A stretch of DNA of 64,000 bases from JAIXWP01 sp044371755 (GCA_044371755.1 JBILSZ010000003.1:8496-72495); one strand, 5' to 3'; shown: positions 34,008-43,185, counted from the stretch's first letter. Numbers and translations are program-made. Notes: a model not told the origin generated them from the sequence alone.

Positions 34008-35576
34008 AGCGGGAGGAATCACGTCTTCTTTTGTTCTGGGCCTCTTTTCTTCGCGCCAGAGAAGTCCATCGAGGATGAAATTATTTTCATCTGCCATTTT
34101 AATGGGCGAAAACTTGCTGTCAGAGTCGCGTTCCAAGCGAATGCGTTTCACTTCCTGGTCCTTTATTTTAATGTGGATATTGGAACAAATTCCTTTATTC
34201 AGACCAATGATTTGGGGTTTGCTTAGACTATCTTTTTTTTCTTCTGGGAAATAAACCATCTGGCCATTTCCCATTACATAAACCTCCGAGATTTCATTTT
34301 CAATAAAAGTTCCATCCATATTGCGACCCTTGATTTGATTGAATTTTTTTGGGTCTGCCACTGAGGCTATAAACGCGTTGGATCGAACTATCAATTTGTC
34401 GATTTTATTATTTCGATTTGTAATGTGGATGGTGTCGCCAGTAATTTGATTGGCAGATGACCAAAGCACGGGCTCTTTAAAAAAGTGAAGCGCGCTATCA
34501 GACATTTCATAAACGAGTGAGTCGCATAAGCCTTGTACATCTGATTTAAAAATCTTCACATTTCTGAAAGCATACAAGATGTCTTTACCAGAGGTGTCCG
34601 GCAAGGATTTGAGAGTATCAGCCTTCATGTATAGTGTATCTCCATCATCAAAAAACTGCGTAAGGAGCGCTCGCTTTGTGACAAGACTTTCTTTTGTTTT
34701 CTCTTTGTGAATGCCATAGTCACCGGTGATGACAACACTTGTGGTGGTATCACGAATCGAAACATTTCTGAAAACCTCGCCATATTTTTTGTCGCCGTTA
34801 TAATAAATAGAGTCACCTTTGAGGATGGTCTTCTCTGATCTAACCCAAGCATTCCGATTGAATTGACTAATGTCTTTTTTACTATCGTACCATCCGTTTT
34901 CACAGTAGATTTCTGTGTTGTCTCCTACAATGCGGGTTGGGCCAAAAAAGTATGAAACCTCTGTTGGATCTACATACTTGAGTGTATCGGAATAGACAGT
35001 GTAATCAGGATTTTTTAGTACTACATTTTTTTTAAAAAAGAAAGTTTCAGTCTTCGTATTGTAGGCACCGTTTTGACTGGTGAGTACGTTTTTGTTTGCT
35101 GTTGATACGATTTTTCCTCCACCATAATAGTTAGCAATTTCTTTGTCGATGAAGTACGTCATTTGCTGAGTGGTAAGCGTCATTTGATTGTCGCGTAGCA
35201 CTACATTCGAGGTAATATCTGCTGTTTTTTTCTTCTGGTCGACGTGCAAGAAGCCTCCAGTCAGGTTGAATGAACCGGGTTTGGTAATGACAATGTTTCC
35301 GAACGCATCAAAGTCGTCATTTTTGAAAATATGAGCGCTGTCGCAATAGAAGAAAGTGCCTTCGTAGACAAATCGTACGTTGCCTCGCACACGTTGTGCA
35401 TCGATATATTTTTTGTCAAACACAGTTTCGTCAGCTCCCAAGAGCTTTACGATTTTTTTACCTGGCTGATTTTGTGCGTTGATTACATTGGTAAATACTA
35501 ATGAAAACAAGACATAGAAAAAAACCGAATGAACGTTCATTCGGTTTTTAATTCCTATTTTTATTTTTGAAATCAT
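33993..35576 (-). CDS. OstA/LptA-like envelope protein
   Basis: 527 residues, or 515 if the internal ATG at 35540 is used. Both readings give a signal peptide (MNVHSVFFYVLFSLVFTNVINAQ). The body shows repeated short beta-strand units of the OstA/LptA beta-jellyroll, e.g. VRGNVRFVYEGTFFYCDSAHIF, GNIVITKPG, VLRDNQMTLTTQQMTYF. Proteins of this type move lipopolysaccharide through the periplasm. Here the length, far above LptA (~185), suggests a Bacteroidota variant. A perfect 30-bp palindrome covers the 35540 start. It follows purA by 19 nt on the same strand. Confidence 0.72.
   Translation of the reverse strand: MISKIKIGIKNRMNVHSVFFYVLFSLVFTNVINAQNQPGKKIVKLLGADETVFDKKYIDAQRVRGNVRFVYEGTFFYCDSAHIFKNDDFDAFGNIVITKPGSFNLTGGFLHVDQKKKTADITSNVVLRDNQMTLTTQQMTYFIDKEIANYYGGGKIVSTANKNVLTSQNGAYNTKTETFFFKKNVVLKNPDYTVYSDTLKYVDPTEVSYFFGPTRIVGDNTEIYCENGWYDSKKDISQFNRNAWVRSEKTILKGDSIYYNGDKKYGEVFRNVSIRDTTTSVVITGDYGIHKEKTKESLVTKRALLTQFFDDGDTLYMKADTLKSLPDTSGKDILYAFRNVKIFKSDVQGLCDSLVYEMSDSALHFFKEPVLWSSANQITGDTIHITNRNNKIDKLIVRSNAFIASVADPKKFNQIKGRNMDGTFIENEISEVYVMGNGQMVYFPEEKKDSLSKPQIIGLNKGICSNIHIKIKDQEVKRIRLERDSDSKFSPIKMADENNFILDGLLWREEKRPRTKEDVIPPALDSK
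35520..35549. repeat. Perfect 30-bp palindrome over the OstA-like start (site B)
   Basis: Left arm AAAAACCGAATGAAC (35520-35534), right arm its exact reverse complement (35535-35549). On the minus strand it covers the second ATG of the OstA-like gene (35540) and lies 47-76 nt after the purA stop. It ends in a T-run, so it could be read as an operator or as a hairpin with terminator-like appearance. The same dyad, with one mismatch, lies at 11549-11573. Confidence 0.85.
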
Positions 35577-35595
35577 AAGTATTGTACTGCTGAAA

Positions 35596-36885
35596 TCATG
35601 CCGAAACCTTGCTTCGTACGATTGTTTGAGTGCGATCAGGTCCTACAGAAACATATGTCACCGGGATTTCAAGTGTTTTTTCCACAAACTCGATGTATTG
35701 AACTAGCTCTGTGGGCAACTCATCCATTGAGCGCATCCCCGTGAGGTCTGAGTTCCATCCTTTCACTTCCTCATAGATGGGTTGCACTTTTGAAGGGTCA
35801 ATGTCATAGGGCAAATAATCTATCTTTTCGCCGTTGAGGCTGTAGTGGGTGCAGATTTTCAAAGTTTCAAAGCCACTAAGAACATCTGTCTTCATCATAA
35901 TCAATTCAGTGACTCCATTTATCATGCAAGCATATTTCAGTGCTGGAATGTCGAGCCAGCCACAGCGGCGAGGCCTGCCAGTGGTACTGCCAAATTCTTT
36001 ACCGATTTGGCGCATTTGCTCACCTGTTTCATCTTCGAGCTCAGTAGGGAATGGTCCGCTACCAACGCGTGTGCAATATGCTTTGAAAATTCCTAGCACC
36101 TCTCCAATTCGAGAAGGAGCAAGGCCTAAGCCTGTGCAAGCACCCGCAGCAACAGTATTGGATGAAGTGACAAAGGGATAGCTACCAAAGTCGATATCAA
36201 GCAAAGAACCTTGAGCGCCCTCTGCCAGAATTTTTTTATCATCTTTCAATGCTTGATTGAGATAGTGTTCGCTATCAATGATATTCAAGGAGCGGAGCAC
36301 TTCGATACCAGACATCCATTCCTTTTCAAGCTCTACGATGTCGTATTGGAAATTATAGTTGGCGAGCATTTTCTTATGCTTTTCAACTAGTGCATTATAT
36401 TTTTCTAAAAACTCAGGTTCAAGGATGTCTCCAACGCGAAGACCGTTGCGACCTGTTTTATCCATGTAAGTAGGACCAATGCCTTTGAGTGTGCTTCCGA
36501 TCTTGGCTTTACCTTTTTCTGCCTCGCTGGCTGCATCGAGCATGCGATGTGTTGGAAGAATCAAATGCGCCTTTCGGGAGAGTAATAATCGCGACTTTAC
36601 GTCAACGCCTCGTTCTTTGAGAGCATTGATTTCTTTGGCGAAAACAATGGGGTCTATCACAACTCCATTTCCGATTACATTTTTCACGTGATCGTGAAAT
36701 ATCCCTGAAGGAATAGTGTGCAATACGTGTTTTATGCCATTAAATTCGAGGGTATGGCCAGCATTTGGGCCACCTTGAAATCTAGCTACGATGTCGTAAG
36801 AAGGAGTGATGACATCGACAATCTTTCCTTTTCCTTCGTCGCCCCATTGGAGGCCCAAAAGGATATCCGCTTTGTTTAGGTACAT
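35596..36885 (-). CDS. purA: Adenylosuccinate synthetase
   Basis: Converts IMP and aspartate to adenylosuccinate with GTP. 429 residues. Residues ~8-22 carry the LLGLQWGDEGKGKIVD P-loop. GGPNAGHT, LSRKAHLILPTHR and STLKGIGPTYMDKTGRNGLRVGD are typical. The IMP-binding CGWLDIPALKY and the GTP-side SVGPDRTQTI near the C-terminus are intact. The ATG at 36885 is preceded by a TACATTTG box. In the same strand order as relA, fur and the OstA-like gene. Confidence 0.97.
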   Translation of the reverse strand: MYLNKADILLGLQWGDEGKGKIVDVITPSYDIVARFQGGPNAGHTLEFNGIKHVLHTIPSGIFHDHVKNVIGNGVVIDPIVFAKEINALKERGVDVKSRLLLSRKAHLILPTHRMLDAASEAEKGKAKIGSTLKGIGPTYMDKTGRNGLRVGDILEPEFLEKYNALVEKHKKMLANYNFQYDIVELEKEWMSGIEVLRSLNIIDSEHYLNQALKDDKKILAEGAQGSLLDIDFGSYPFVTSSNTVAAGACTGLGLAPSRIGEVLGIFKAYCTRVGSGPFPTELEDETGEQMRQIGKEFGSTTGRPRRCGWLDIPALKYACMINGVTELIMMKTDVLSGFETLKICTHYSLNGEKIDYLPYDIDPSKVQPIYEEVKGWNSDLTGMRSMDELPTELVQYIEFVEKTLEIPVTYVSVGPDRTQTIVRSKVSA

Positions 36886-36903
36886 CTATCTGTTGGTAAA
36901 GCG

Positions 36904-36911
36904 CAAATGTA
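36904..36911 (-). promoter_or_regulatory. -7 box of purA
   Basis: TACATTTG on the minus strand, an exact TAnnTTTG match, 18 nt before the ATG at 36885. Confidence 0.5.
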
Positions 36912-36942
36912 ATGGCTAACGGATAATTGAAAAAGGAGAATA

Positions 36943-37383
36943 TTATTTTTCCTTCTTCTTTCCGTAAAAATTCAAGCTGTGGTGCATGATTTCAATGCCA
37001 AAAATATCTTCTAGAGTGGCTTTGATGTTTTGTATGCGGGGGTCACAAAACTCCAAAACCTCTCCAGAATCCATAAGTATGATGTGATCGTGTTGCTGGT
37101 TTTGGTAGGCTTTTTCGAAGTGGGCAGTGTTTTGACCGAACTGGTGTTTTCTCACCAAATTACAAGCAAGTAGAAGTTCAATGGTGTTGTATAGCGTAGC
37201 TCTCGAAACCCGATACTTCTTGTTTTTCATGTTGGTATAGAGCGACTCGATGTCAAAGTGTCCGCTGTGGTTGTATATTTCACTCAGGATAGCAAAACGT
37301 TCAGGTGTCTTCCGATGCTGATTTTGTTCCAGATAGGCAGTAAATATTCCCTTCACTTTGTCTTGTAGTTCTTGCGATACCAT
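36943..37383 (-). CDS. Fur-family transcriptional regulator lacking the CxxC zinc site
   Basis: 146 residues. An N-terminal winged helix (RKTPERFAILSEIYNHSGHFDIESLY, RVSRATLYNTIELL) is followed by the dimerisation domain. The sensing-side HDHIILMDSGEVLEFCDPRI lacks the usual CxxC: the two cysteine positions are occupied by L/M and S. Only one cysteine remains (EFCD). Metal ligands of the regulatory site, e.g. HFGQ/H-E and HDH, look retained. A standard Fur, Zur or PerR role cannot be decided. It lies between relA/spoT and purA. A TAACTTTG box is 4 nt before ATG. Confidence 0.85.
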   Translation of the reverse strand: MVSQELQDKVKGIFTAYLEQNQHRKTPERFAILSEIYNHSGHFDIESLYTNMKNKKYRVSRATLYNTIELLLACNLVRKHQFGQNTAHFEKAYQNQQHDHIILMDSGEVLEFCDPRIQNIKATLEDIFGIEIMHHSLNFYGKKKEK

Positions 37384-37387
37384 GGTG

Positions 37388-37395
37388 CAAAGTTA
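37388..37395 (-). promoter_or_regulatory. -7 box abutting the Fur-family start
   Basis: TAACTTTG (minus strand), exact TAnnTTTG match, then CACC and ATG. The same CACC spacer precedes purK. It predicts a leaderless transcript. Confidence 0.55.
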
Positions 37396-37402
37396 CATTG
37401 TA

Positions 37403-39622
37403 TCAAGCAAATTCGCTCTCAATTCTATCTACAGTCAATACACCTTCTACAGCCTTCAATTGATCCATAAGGGTGCTCAAGTGATCGGTGTCATGAACCA
37501 ACACCACTACTTTTCCTTGAAATATACCGTTGTTGGCCTCAAAGCTGATGGCTTTCATGTTCACATTCATATCGGTGGAAATGATGTTTGTGATTTTCTG
37601 AACCAGTCCCACATCGTCAATCCCAGAGAATTTGAGTCCTACTTCAAATTGTACAAGTTCTTTGTTACTCCATCGTGCTTTGATTACTCTGTAGGCATAT
37701 TTGCTCATGAGCTCTTGCGCGTTGGGACAGTTGGTACGATGAATTTTGATGCCTTCATTGACAGTAATAAAACCGAATACTTCATCTCCAGGAATGGGGT
37801 TGCAACAGGCAGCAAGCGTAAAATCTACTTTTTGTTTTTCATCTCCAATGAGCAAGGTTTCCCCTTTGGCAGGTGCCGTGGTGACAATCTTGGACTCGGT
37901 TTTTTCAGAAATATGAATTGTTCTTTCGAATAAAATTCTTCCTGCTTCTATAGTGTAGCCCTTAAGTTTTTTGAGATCGATAGTCCCCTTTGCGATGCGA
38001 TAATACAGTTCGAGTGCAGAGTCGGTGTCGAAGTGTCTCACCATCTCATCAATGTTGGCGCTCAGCCATTCAACTTTTAAATTATTGAAACGACGCTTGA
38101 GCATTTCTTTTCCATCGTCGGCAATAACTTTCTTTTCCTCTTTTAGCGCATTTTTAATCTTTTGACGTGCACTTGCAGTAACCACAATAGAAAGCCAGTC
38201 TTCTTTTGGTCGTTGTTTTTTTGAAGTGAGAATTTCCACTTGATCTCCACTTCGCAACTTATGGCTAAGCGGTACAAGTTTGTAGTTCACTTTTGCACCA
38301 ATGCAGTGGTGCCCAATTTGACTATGAATGTGAAATGCAAAGTCAAGAGTAGTGGCCCCAACAGGTAGTGTTTTCAAATCTCCTTCGGGTGTGAAAACAT
38401 AAATTTCTTCTGAGAAAAGAGAGAGCTTGAAGTTATCGATGAACTCCATCGCGTTGTCAGATGGGCTTTCCAGCACCTCTCTAATTTGCTGGAGCCATTT
38501 GTCCATTTTACTTTCCGGCGTCTCGGGACTTTCTTTATACTTCCAGTGCGCGGCATATCCTTTTTCCGCAAGGTCGTCCATACGCTCCGATCTGATTTGC
38601 ACCTCTACCCATTTTCCGGTGGGCGACATTACTGTGGTGTGCAGTGATTCGTAGCCACTTGACTTGGGTATGCTTATCCAGTCGCGGAGACGTTCGGGGC
38701 TTGGTTGGTAGAAGTCGGTTACAATAGAGTACACTCGCCAACAGTCAGCTTTTTCGGTCTCTACAGGGCTTTTGAGAATAATGCGAATCGCGAAGACGTC
38801 ATAGATTTCCTCAAAGGGCACACCCTTTTTATGAATTTTATTATATATTGAAAATACTGATTTGGTGCGACTTTTAATGTCGTAGCTCAGTCCTTGCTTG
38901 TCCAATTCACGTCGAATTGGAAGTGTGAATGCGTTGATGAAGCGTGTACGAACCGCTTGAGTTTTTTGCAAGCGATTTATAATGTCTTCATAGTTCTCCG
39001 GCTCCTTGAATTTAAGACTGAGATCTTCTAATTCTGTTTTGATATTGTAAAGGCCAAGACGGTGTGCCAGCGGGGAGTAGAGAAACATTGTTTCGCTTGC
39101 TATTTTAAGCTGTTTCTCACGAGTCATATGATTTAAAGTCCGCATGTTATGAAGTCGATCAGCGAGTTTGATCAAAATCACGCGTACATCATCGCTTAGT
39201 GTAAGAAGCATTTTGCGGAAATTTTCCGCCTGATCGCTTGTATTGCTGTAGTCCGAAACACCACTAATTTTGGTTAGTCCATCGATGATGGTTCTTTCTT
39301 TTTTACCAAAGAGTGTTTCGATATCATCGAGGGTAATATCTGTGTCTTCGACAGTGTCATGAAGCAGCGCACACACGATGGCTGTGGTGCCGAGGCCGAG
39401 TTCTTCGGCGCAGATTTTTGCTACTGCAATGGGATGATAGATGTAGGGTTCGCCACTTTTTCGGCGCATGTCTTTGTGGGCATCAACGGCCACTTCGAAT
39501 GCTTTGCGAATTCGAATTCTTTCGCTTCGCGTGCGTGAGCGGTGACTTACGCGCAATAAGCCTCGGTACCTGCGAAGTATTTCACGTTTTTCTTCTTCTA
39601 TGTCTATCTTGTTCTTCTGCAT
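37403..39622 (-). CDS. Bifunctional (p)ppGpp synthetase/hydrolase (RelA/SpoT)
   Basis: Makes and degrades the stringent-response alarmone. 739 residues from MQKNKIDIEEEKREILRRYRG (the frame extends to 39652). HD hydrolase domain at ~45-200 (YHPIAVAKICAEELG, LLHDTVEDTDITLD). The synthetase domain follows (~240-350; DVFAIRIIL, SSGYESLHTTVMSPTGKWVEVQIRSERM). TGS domain near 400 (VFTPEGDLKTLPVGATTLDFAFHIH) and C-terminal ACT domain (VGLVQKITNIISTDMNVNMKAISFE). All parts are present; the hydrolase seems active. Confidence 0.95.
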   Translation of the reverse strand: MQKNKIDIEEEKREILRRYRGLLRVSHRSRTRSERIRIRKAFEVAVDAHKDMRRKSGEPYIYHPIAVAKICAEELGLGTTAIVCALLHDTVEDTDITLDDIETLFGKKERTIIDGLTKISGVSDYSNTSDQAENFRKMLLTLSDDVRVILIKLADRLHNMRTLNHMTREKQLKIASETMFLYSPLAHRLGLYNIKTELEDLSLKFKEPENYEDIINRLQKTQAVRTRFINAFTLPIRRELDKQGLSYDIKSRTKSVFSIYNKIHKKGVPFEEIYDVFAIRIILKSPVETEKADCWRVYSIVTDFYQPSPERLRDWISIPKSSGYESLHTTVMSPTGKWVEVQIRSERMDDLAEKGYAAHWKYKESPETPESKMDKWLQQIREVLESPSDNAMEFIDNFKLSLFSEEIYVFTPEGDLKTLPVGATTLDFAFHIHSQIGHHCIGAKVNYKLVPLSHKLRSGDQVEILTSKKQRPKEDWLSIVVTASARQKIKNALKEEKKVIADDGKEMLKRRFNNLKVEWLSANIDEMVRHFDTDSALELYYRIAKGTIDLKKLKGYTIEAGRILFERTIHISEKTESKIVTTAPAKGETLLIGDEKQKVDFTLAACCNPIPGDEVFGFITVNEGIKIHRTNCPNAQELMSKYAYRVIKARWSNKELVQFEVGLKFSGIDDVGLVQKITNIISTDMNVNMKAISFEANNGIFQGKVVVLVHDTDHLSTLMDQLKAVEGVLTVDRIESEFA

Positions 39623-39746
39623 ACTTAACACAAATAAAACAATCAATACCAATCAATGTTGATGTATTGCTAAGGTCTTTTTAACAAAAAGACTATTAAT
39701 GATTTAATATTGCAGTCGTTGCTTTGATTTTGCCCCATTTGGTGCT

Positions 39747-41258
39747 ATGAATTTAAGAAAAAAAATATACATTTTAGTTCTATTCTTTTTTTGCGTCGTT
39801 TCTGCAGTAGCGCAAGAGCTTAAAAGAGGGCAGTTTAGTGAGCTTTCCGATTCGTCGTTTTATCGTTATTCAGTCCGCGGTTTCGGTATGCATAGTGTTT
39901 TTAGGCCTTTGCCACCGTTTATGAAGTCGGAGTACGATACTACAGTCACAAAACCCCCCGAAAAGGCTAGCCTTAACATCATTCCTTTGGTTTCATTGAT
40001 TGGAGGAGGGGATGTGGAGACCTCAAGATCTACAAGTGCTTCATTTCTGGGCGCAGCATTGACGTTTCAAGCAAATCAACGTTGGGCGGCGGTACTTGGA
40101 TATTCTGCTTTTTTGGCCAATACCCCACGATATCTTGACTCTTTTATTTCCACACGAGAAGTTTTGCCCGGCGTTGGCGAGGTGGATAGTGTTGCTGGAA
40201 TTGGAACGCTTTCTCATTATCCTTTTGGTTTTTTAGGTTATCAAGCCGGTAAACACTTTTATTTCGAAGTTGGTCGCGGCAAACAGTTTTGGGGCGACGG
40301 ATTTCGCTCATTAATCATTAGCGACAATGCGCCAGCTTACCCTTATGTAAATGCGAAAATTGATATCTGGAAATTGCGATTTAACGTGCTCTATACTCAG
40401 TTTGCTCAAGGTGCAGATAAAAAGTATTCTGCTTCACATGGGCTTTCCATTGATATCACTAAACGGCTTCAGCTGAGTGCTTTTGAAATGGTGGTGTGGC
40501 AAGCTAGAGACAGTTTGAATAATAGAAATTTTGAGTTACATTATCTGAATCCACTTATTTTTTATAGACCCGTTGAGTTCGCTCAGGGATCGGCGGATAA
40601 TGTGCTATTGGGGGGAGGATTTAAATACAAGGCCACAAAACGACTTCAGTTCTACGGCCAATTTGTATTGGATGAGTTTTTATTGAGTGAGTTGCGTAGT
40701 CGGTCTGGTTGGTGGGCAAACAAATTTGGAGGTCAGCTAGGTTACAAATGGCTCCACATTGAAAAAGGGATTTTTATTCAAGGCGAAGTCAATTCTGTGC
40801 GTCCGTTTACATATAGCCATGGTAGTCCTTTGCAATCGTGGGGACATATGTTTCAGCCCATAGCTCACCCATTGGGAGCCAATTTTGCAGAGTTCGTGCA
40901 GCGATTTGATTGGAAATTAAAAAAAGGTTTTGGAGTAGAATGTGTTTTTGTGGCGTACAGGCAAGGGCTTGATAGTGATATGGACGAGGATCTTCAGGTG
41001 GACAATCTTGGTGGTGACATCTTTCGTTCTTACAAAGCGCCTTTCAAGGAATTTGGTAATAAAATGTTTCAAGGGAGTCGAAATGACGTATTTTTTTCGG
41101 ACATAACTTTTTACAAAAACTTATCTCGCGGCGGTTTCCAAGTTTTTGTAAACCATGTTTATAGAAAAAACTTCATGGATGGCTTAACAAATACGGATCA
41201 TCTGGTGTTATTGGGAATAAGAATGAGCGGACTTTCACGACCCAATTGGATTTTCTAA
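39747..41258 (+). CDS. Wzi/RemB-like outer-membrane beta-barrel protein (paralogue 2)
   Basis: 503 residues with signal peptide (~1-22, ending AVAQ). It contains EVGRGKQFWGDGFRSLIISD and AYPYVNAKID, a close match to the gene at 11554-13032 (GYGQQFTGHGYRSLLVSD ... SYPYI), plus an aromatic-rich beta pattern throughout and C-terminal LLGIRMSGLSRPNWIF. Both copies are similar in size (503 and 492). The Wzi-like architecture suggests capsule or surface polysaccharide attachment, or a gliding-type surface role. No polysaccharide genes adjoin this copy; cytochrome oxidase genes follow. Confidence 0.6.
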   Translation: MNLRKKIYILVLFFFCVVSAVAQELKRGQFSELSDSSFYRYSVRGFGMHSVFRPLPPFMKSEYDTTVTKPPEKASLNIIPLVSLIGGGDVETSRSTSASFLGAALTFQANQRWAAVLGYSAFLANTPRYLDSFISTREVLPGVGEVDSVAGIGTLSHYPFGFLGYQAGKHFYFEVGRGKQFWGDGFRSLIISDNAPAYPYVNAKIDIWKLRFNVLYTQFAQGADKKYSASHGLSIDITKRLQLSAFEMVVWQARDSLNNRNFELHYLNPLIFYRPVEFAQGSADNVLLGGGFKYKATKRLQFYGQFVLDEFLLSELRSRSGWWANKFGGQLGYKWLHIEKGIFIQGEVNSVRPFTYSHGSPLQSWGHMFQPIAHPLGANFAEFVQRFDWKLKKGFGVECVFVAYRQGLDSDMDEDLQVDNLGGDIFRSYKAPFKEFGNKMFQGSRNDVFFSDITFYKNLSRGGFQVFVNHVYRKNFMDGLTNTDHLVLLGIRMSGLSRPNWIF

Positions 41259-41278
41259 ATTATTACCAGTTTTAGTGT

Positions 41279-41307
41279 TTTGAAAGCCTTGGGCTCTATT
41301 AAATTTG
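41279..41307 (+). promoter_or_regulatory. cyoE promoter (TTTG-N17-TAAATTTG)
   Basis: TTTG at 41279-41282, 17-nt spacer, TAAATTTG at 41300-41307. The box ends 19 nt before the TTG start at 41327 and 61 nt before the alternative ATG at 41369. It probably drives the whole oxidase cluster. Confidence 0.6.
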
Positions 41308-41326
41308 CGCACGAAAAAAATACGTC

Positions 41327-42232
41327 TTGAAGACATCAAGCACCATAATCACATCTGAGAGCGCTTTTATGAGCAAGATCAAGGATATTTCCGCATTGTT
41401 TAAGGTGCGACTCACGTTTCTAGTAGTTATTTCAGCGGTTTTAGGTTTCTTTATGGGCACGAGTGCCGCTTCAGATCACAAAATTTGGGTGCTTTGTTTG
41501 GGAGGTTTTCTTCTCACCGGCGGAAGCAATGGATTAAATCAGGTTTGGGAGCGCCAATGGGACAGATTGATGGACCGAACCAAGAATCGTCCAATTCCAG
41601 TGGGCCGTATGACACCGCTTGAAGGTATTATTATTTCATCCATCGCGGGGATTGCAGGAATAGTGTTGTTGTGGGTGTTTATCAATAAAGCCAGTGGAAT
41701 TCTCGGTTTGTTTGCCTTTTTTTCATATGTCTTTTTATATACACCTTTGAAGCGAGTAACAAGCTTGGCCGTGTTTGTTGGCGCATTCCCCGGAGCTATT
41801 CCTCCGATGCTTGGATACGTGGCCGCGACGAATGACTTTGGCCTAGAGGCAGGTTTGTTGTTTGCCATGCAATTCATGTGGCAGTTTCCTCATTTTTGGG
41901 CGATAGCGTGGGTTGCTCATGACGATTACGAAAAAGGTGGTTACAAATTATTGCCATTCAGTGATGGTCGCTCTAAGAAAAGTGCCTTTCAGATTTTTGT
42001 TTATTCACTATTCCTCATACCTGTTAGTTTACTTCCTTGGGCTCTTCCGACGAGCCAGCCAATGGTCGGAGATATCGCTGCGGTCGTCACGACCATGGCG
42101 GGAGCAGTAATGGCTTGGTATGCTTATAAACTTTATCGCACTTGCGATGTTAAAGAAGCAAGAAGGTTGATGTTTGCATCATTCTTTTACCTGCCGCTTG
42201 TGCAGCTGTTTTACGTAATCGATAAATTCTAA
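41327..42232 (+). CDS. cyoE: Heme O synthase (protoheme farnesyltransferase)
   Basis: Polytopic UbiA-family enzyme that farnesylates heme b to heme o for cytochrome oxidase. 301 residues from the TTG at 41327; an ATG at 41369 would give 287. Other Bacteroidota copies that I recall start with a similar 15-20-residue Ser/Thr-rich leader, which favours the longer form. Motifs are NGLNQVWERQWDRLMDRTKNRPIP (the first Asp-rich site) and the second site near QFPHFWAIAWVAHDDYEKGGYKLLP. It is followed after 5 nt by subunit III. First gene of the oxidase cluster. Confidence 0.95.
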   Translation: MKTSSTIITSESAFMSKIKDISALFKVRLTFLVVISAVLGFFMGTSAASDHKIWVLCLGGFLLTGGSNGLNQVWERQWDRLMDRTKNRPIPVGRMTPLEGIIISSIAGIAGIVLLWVFINKASGILGLFAFFSYVFLYTPLKRVTSLAVFVGAFPGAIPPMLGYVAATNDFGLEAGLLFAMQFMWQFPHFWAIAWVAHDDYEKGGYKLLPFSDGRSKKSAFQIFVYSLFLIPVSLLPWALPTSQPMVGDIAAVVTTMAGAVMAWYAYKLYRTCDVKEARRLMFASFFYLPLVQLFYVIDKF

Positions 42233-42237
42233 CAAAT

Positions 42238-43029
42238 ATGGCGGAAAATATAGCCATCGGGGATAATCCTCGTATGGATGTCTTTGAGGGGCACACTCCC
42301 GAAATTAAGATTCGAACAAAAAAAATGATGATGTGGCTGATCATCTTTGCGGTAGTCATGCTTTTTGCTGGTATCACCAGCGCCATGATCGTCCTTTATG
42401 GGAAATTGATCTGGGTAAAAATCGTTCCTCCCACGGTGTTGTGGGTAAGTAATGCATTGGTTATCGCCTCAAGTATTACAATGATAATGGCGGTGAGAGC
42501 TTTGAAGGCGGGCAATACAAAAAATGCCATGGTGCTGACTGCGCTCACTTTTGTTTTGGGTATGGGATTTACAATGACTCAAAATGCTGCTTGGGATAAC
42601 TTAGCTGGCAAAGGAATGGGTTATACCATCACTGAAACGCCCGAGGGGCTTAAGGCCTATCGCTGGAACGCCTTGGATAGACTGTCAGGAGAATACGGAA
42701 CAGATTATTACATTCAATACAAAGGTGATCGTTTGGACAAGGTCGGCAATGAGTACTACATGAGTACCGATACTGGCCGCATACAGCCTGTTACACAAGA
42801 TGTCGTAAAGACCTTTAATGCAGCAGGAGCTATGCTGAGTGTCCTAATCTACATACACATCATTCACTTATTCTTTGGCCTCGTTTATCTGGTGGTGAAT
42901 ACCATTCGTATTTACAAAGGAAGATTGAGTAAGGATAATTGGATCAGTTTGTACGCCGGAGGAATGTATTGGCACTTTATGGGCATTTTATGGCTTTATT
43001 TATTTGCCTTCATTTTTTACCTCAGTTAA
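42238..43029 (+). CDS. Cytochrome c oxidase subunit III (first copy)
   Basis: 263 residues, with multiple membrane segments. Family landmarks: MMMWLIIFAVVMLFAGITSAM, HIIHLFFGLVYL and the C-terminal GGMYWHFMGILWLYLFAFIFYLS (the WHF motif of subunit III). A soluble insert, GKGMGYTITETPEGLKAYRWNALDR ... QPVTQDVVKTF (~residues 130-195), lies between membrane segments. It starts 5 nt after cyoE and is followed after 157 nt by a second subunit III gene, so two adjacent subunit III genes occur. Subunits I and II are not in the window. Confidence 0.88.
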   Translation: MAENIAIGDNPRMDVFEGHTPEIKIRTKKMMMWLIIFAVVMLFAGITSAMIVLYGKLIWVKIVPPTVLWVSNALVIASSITMIMAVRALKAGNTKNAMVLTALTFVLGMGFTMTQNAAWDNLAGKGMGYTITETPEGLKAYRWNALDRLSGEYGTDYYIQYKGDRLDKVGNEYYMSTDTGRIQPVTQDVVKTFNAAGAMLSVLIYIHIIHLFFGLVYLVVNTIRIYKGRLSKDNWISLYAGGMYWHFMGILWLYLFAFIFYLS

Positions 43030-43185
43030 GTCAGGCTGTTGATTCACAATGTTTTTGAACTAGCGAGAACATTGATTTCTAGAGATATTTACCATCGTTG
43101 TTAATTTAGATCGCATATTTTTTACAGAATACCTTTATCATTTGGGGATTCTGAAGTAAACTTGCGCTCAAATTTCAAGACCATT

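Noticed and set aside
35520..35549. Palindrome as the end of an insertion sequence
   Set aside because: No transposase, no target-site duplication and no matching element end nearby; the copies sit at gene starts.
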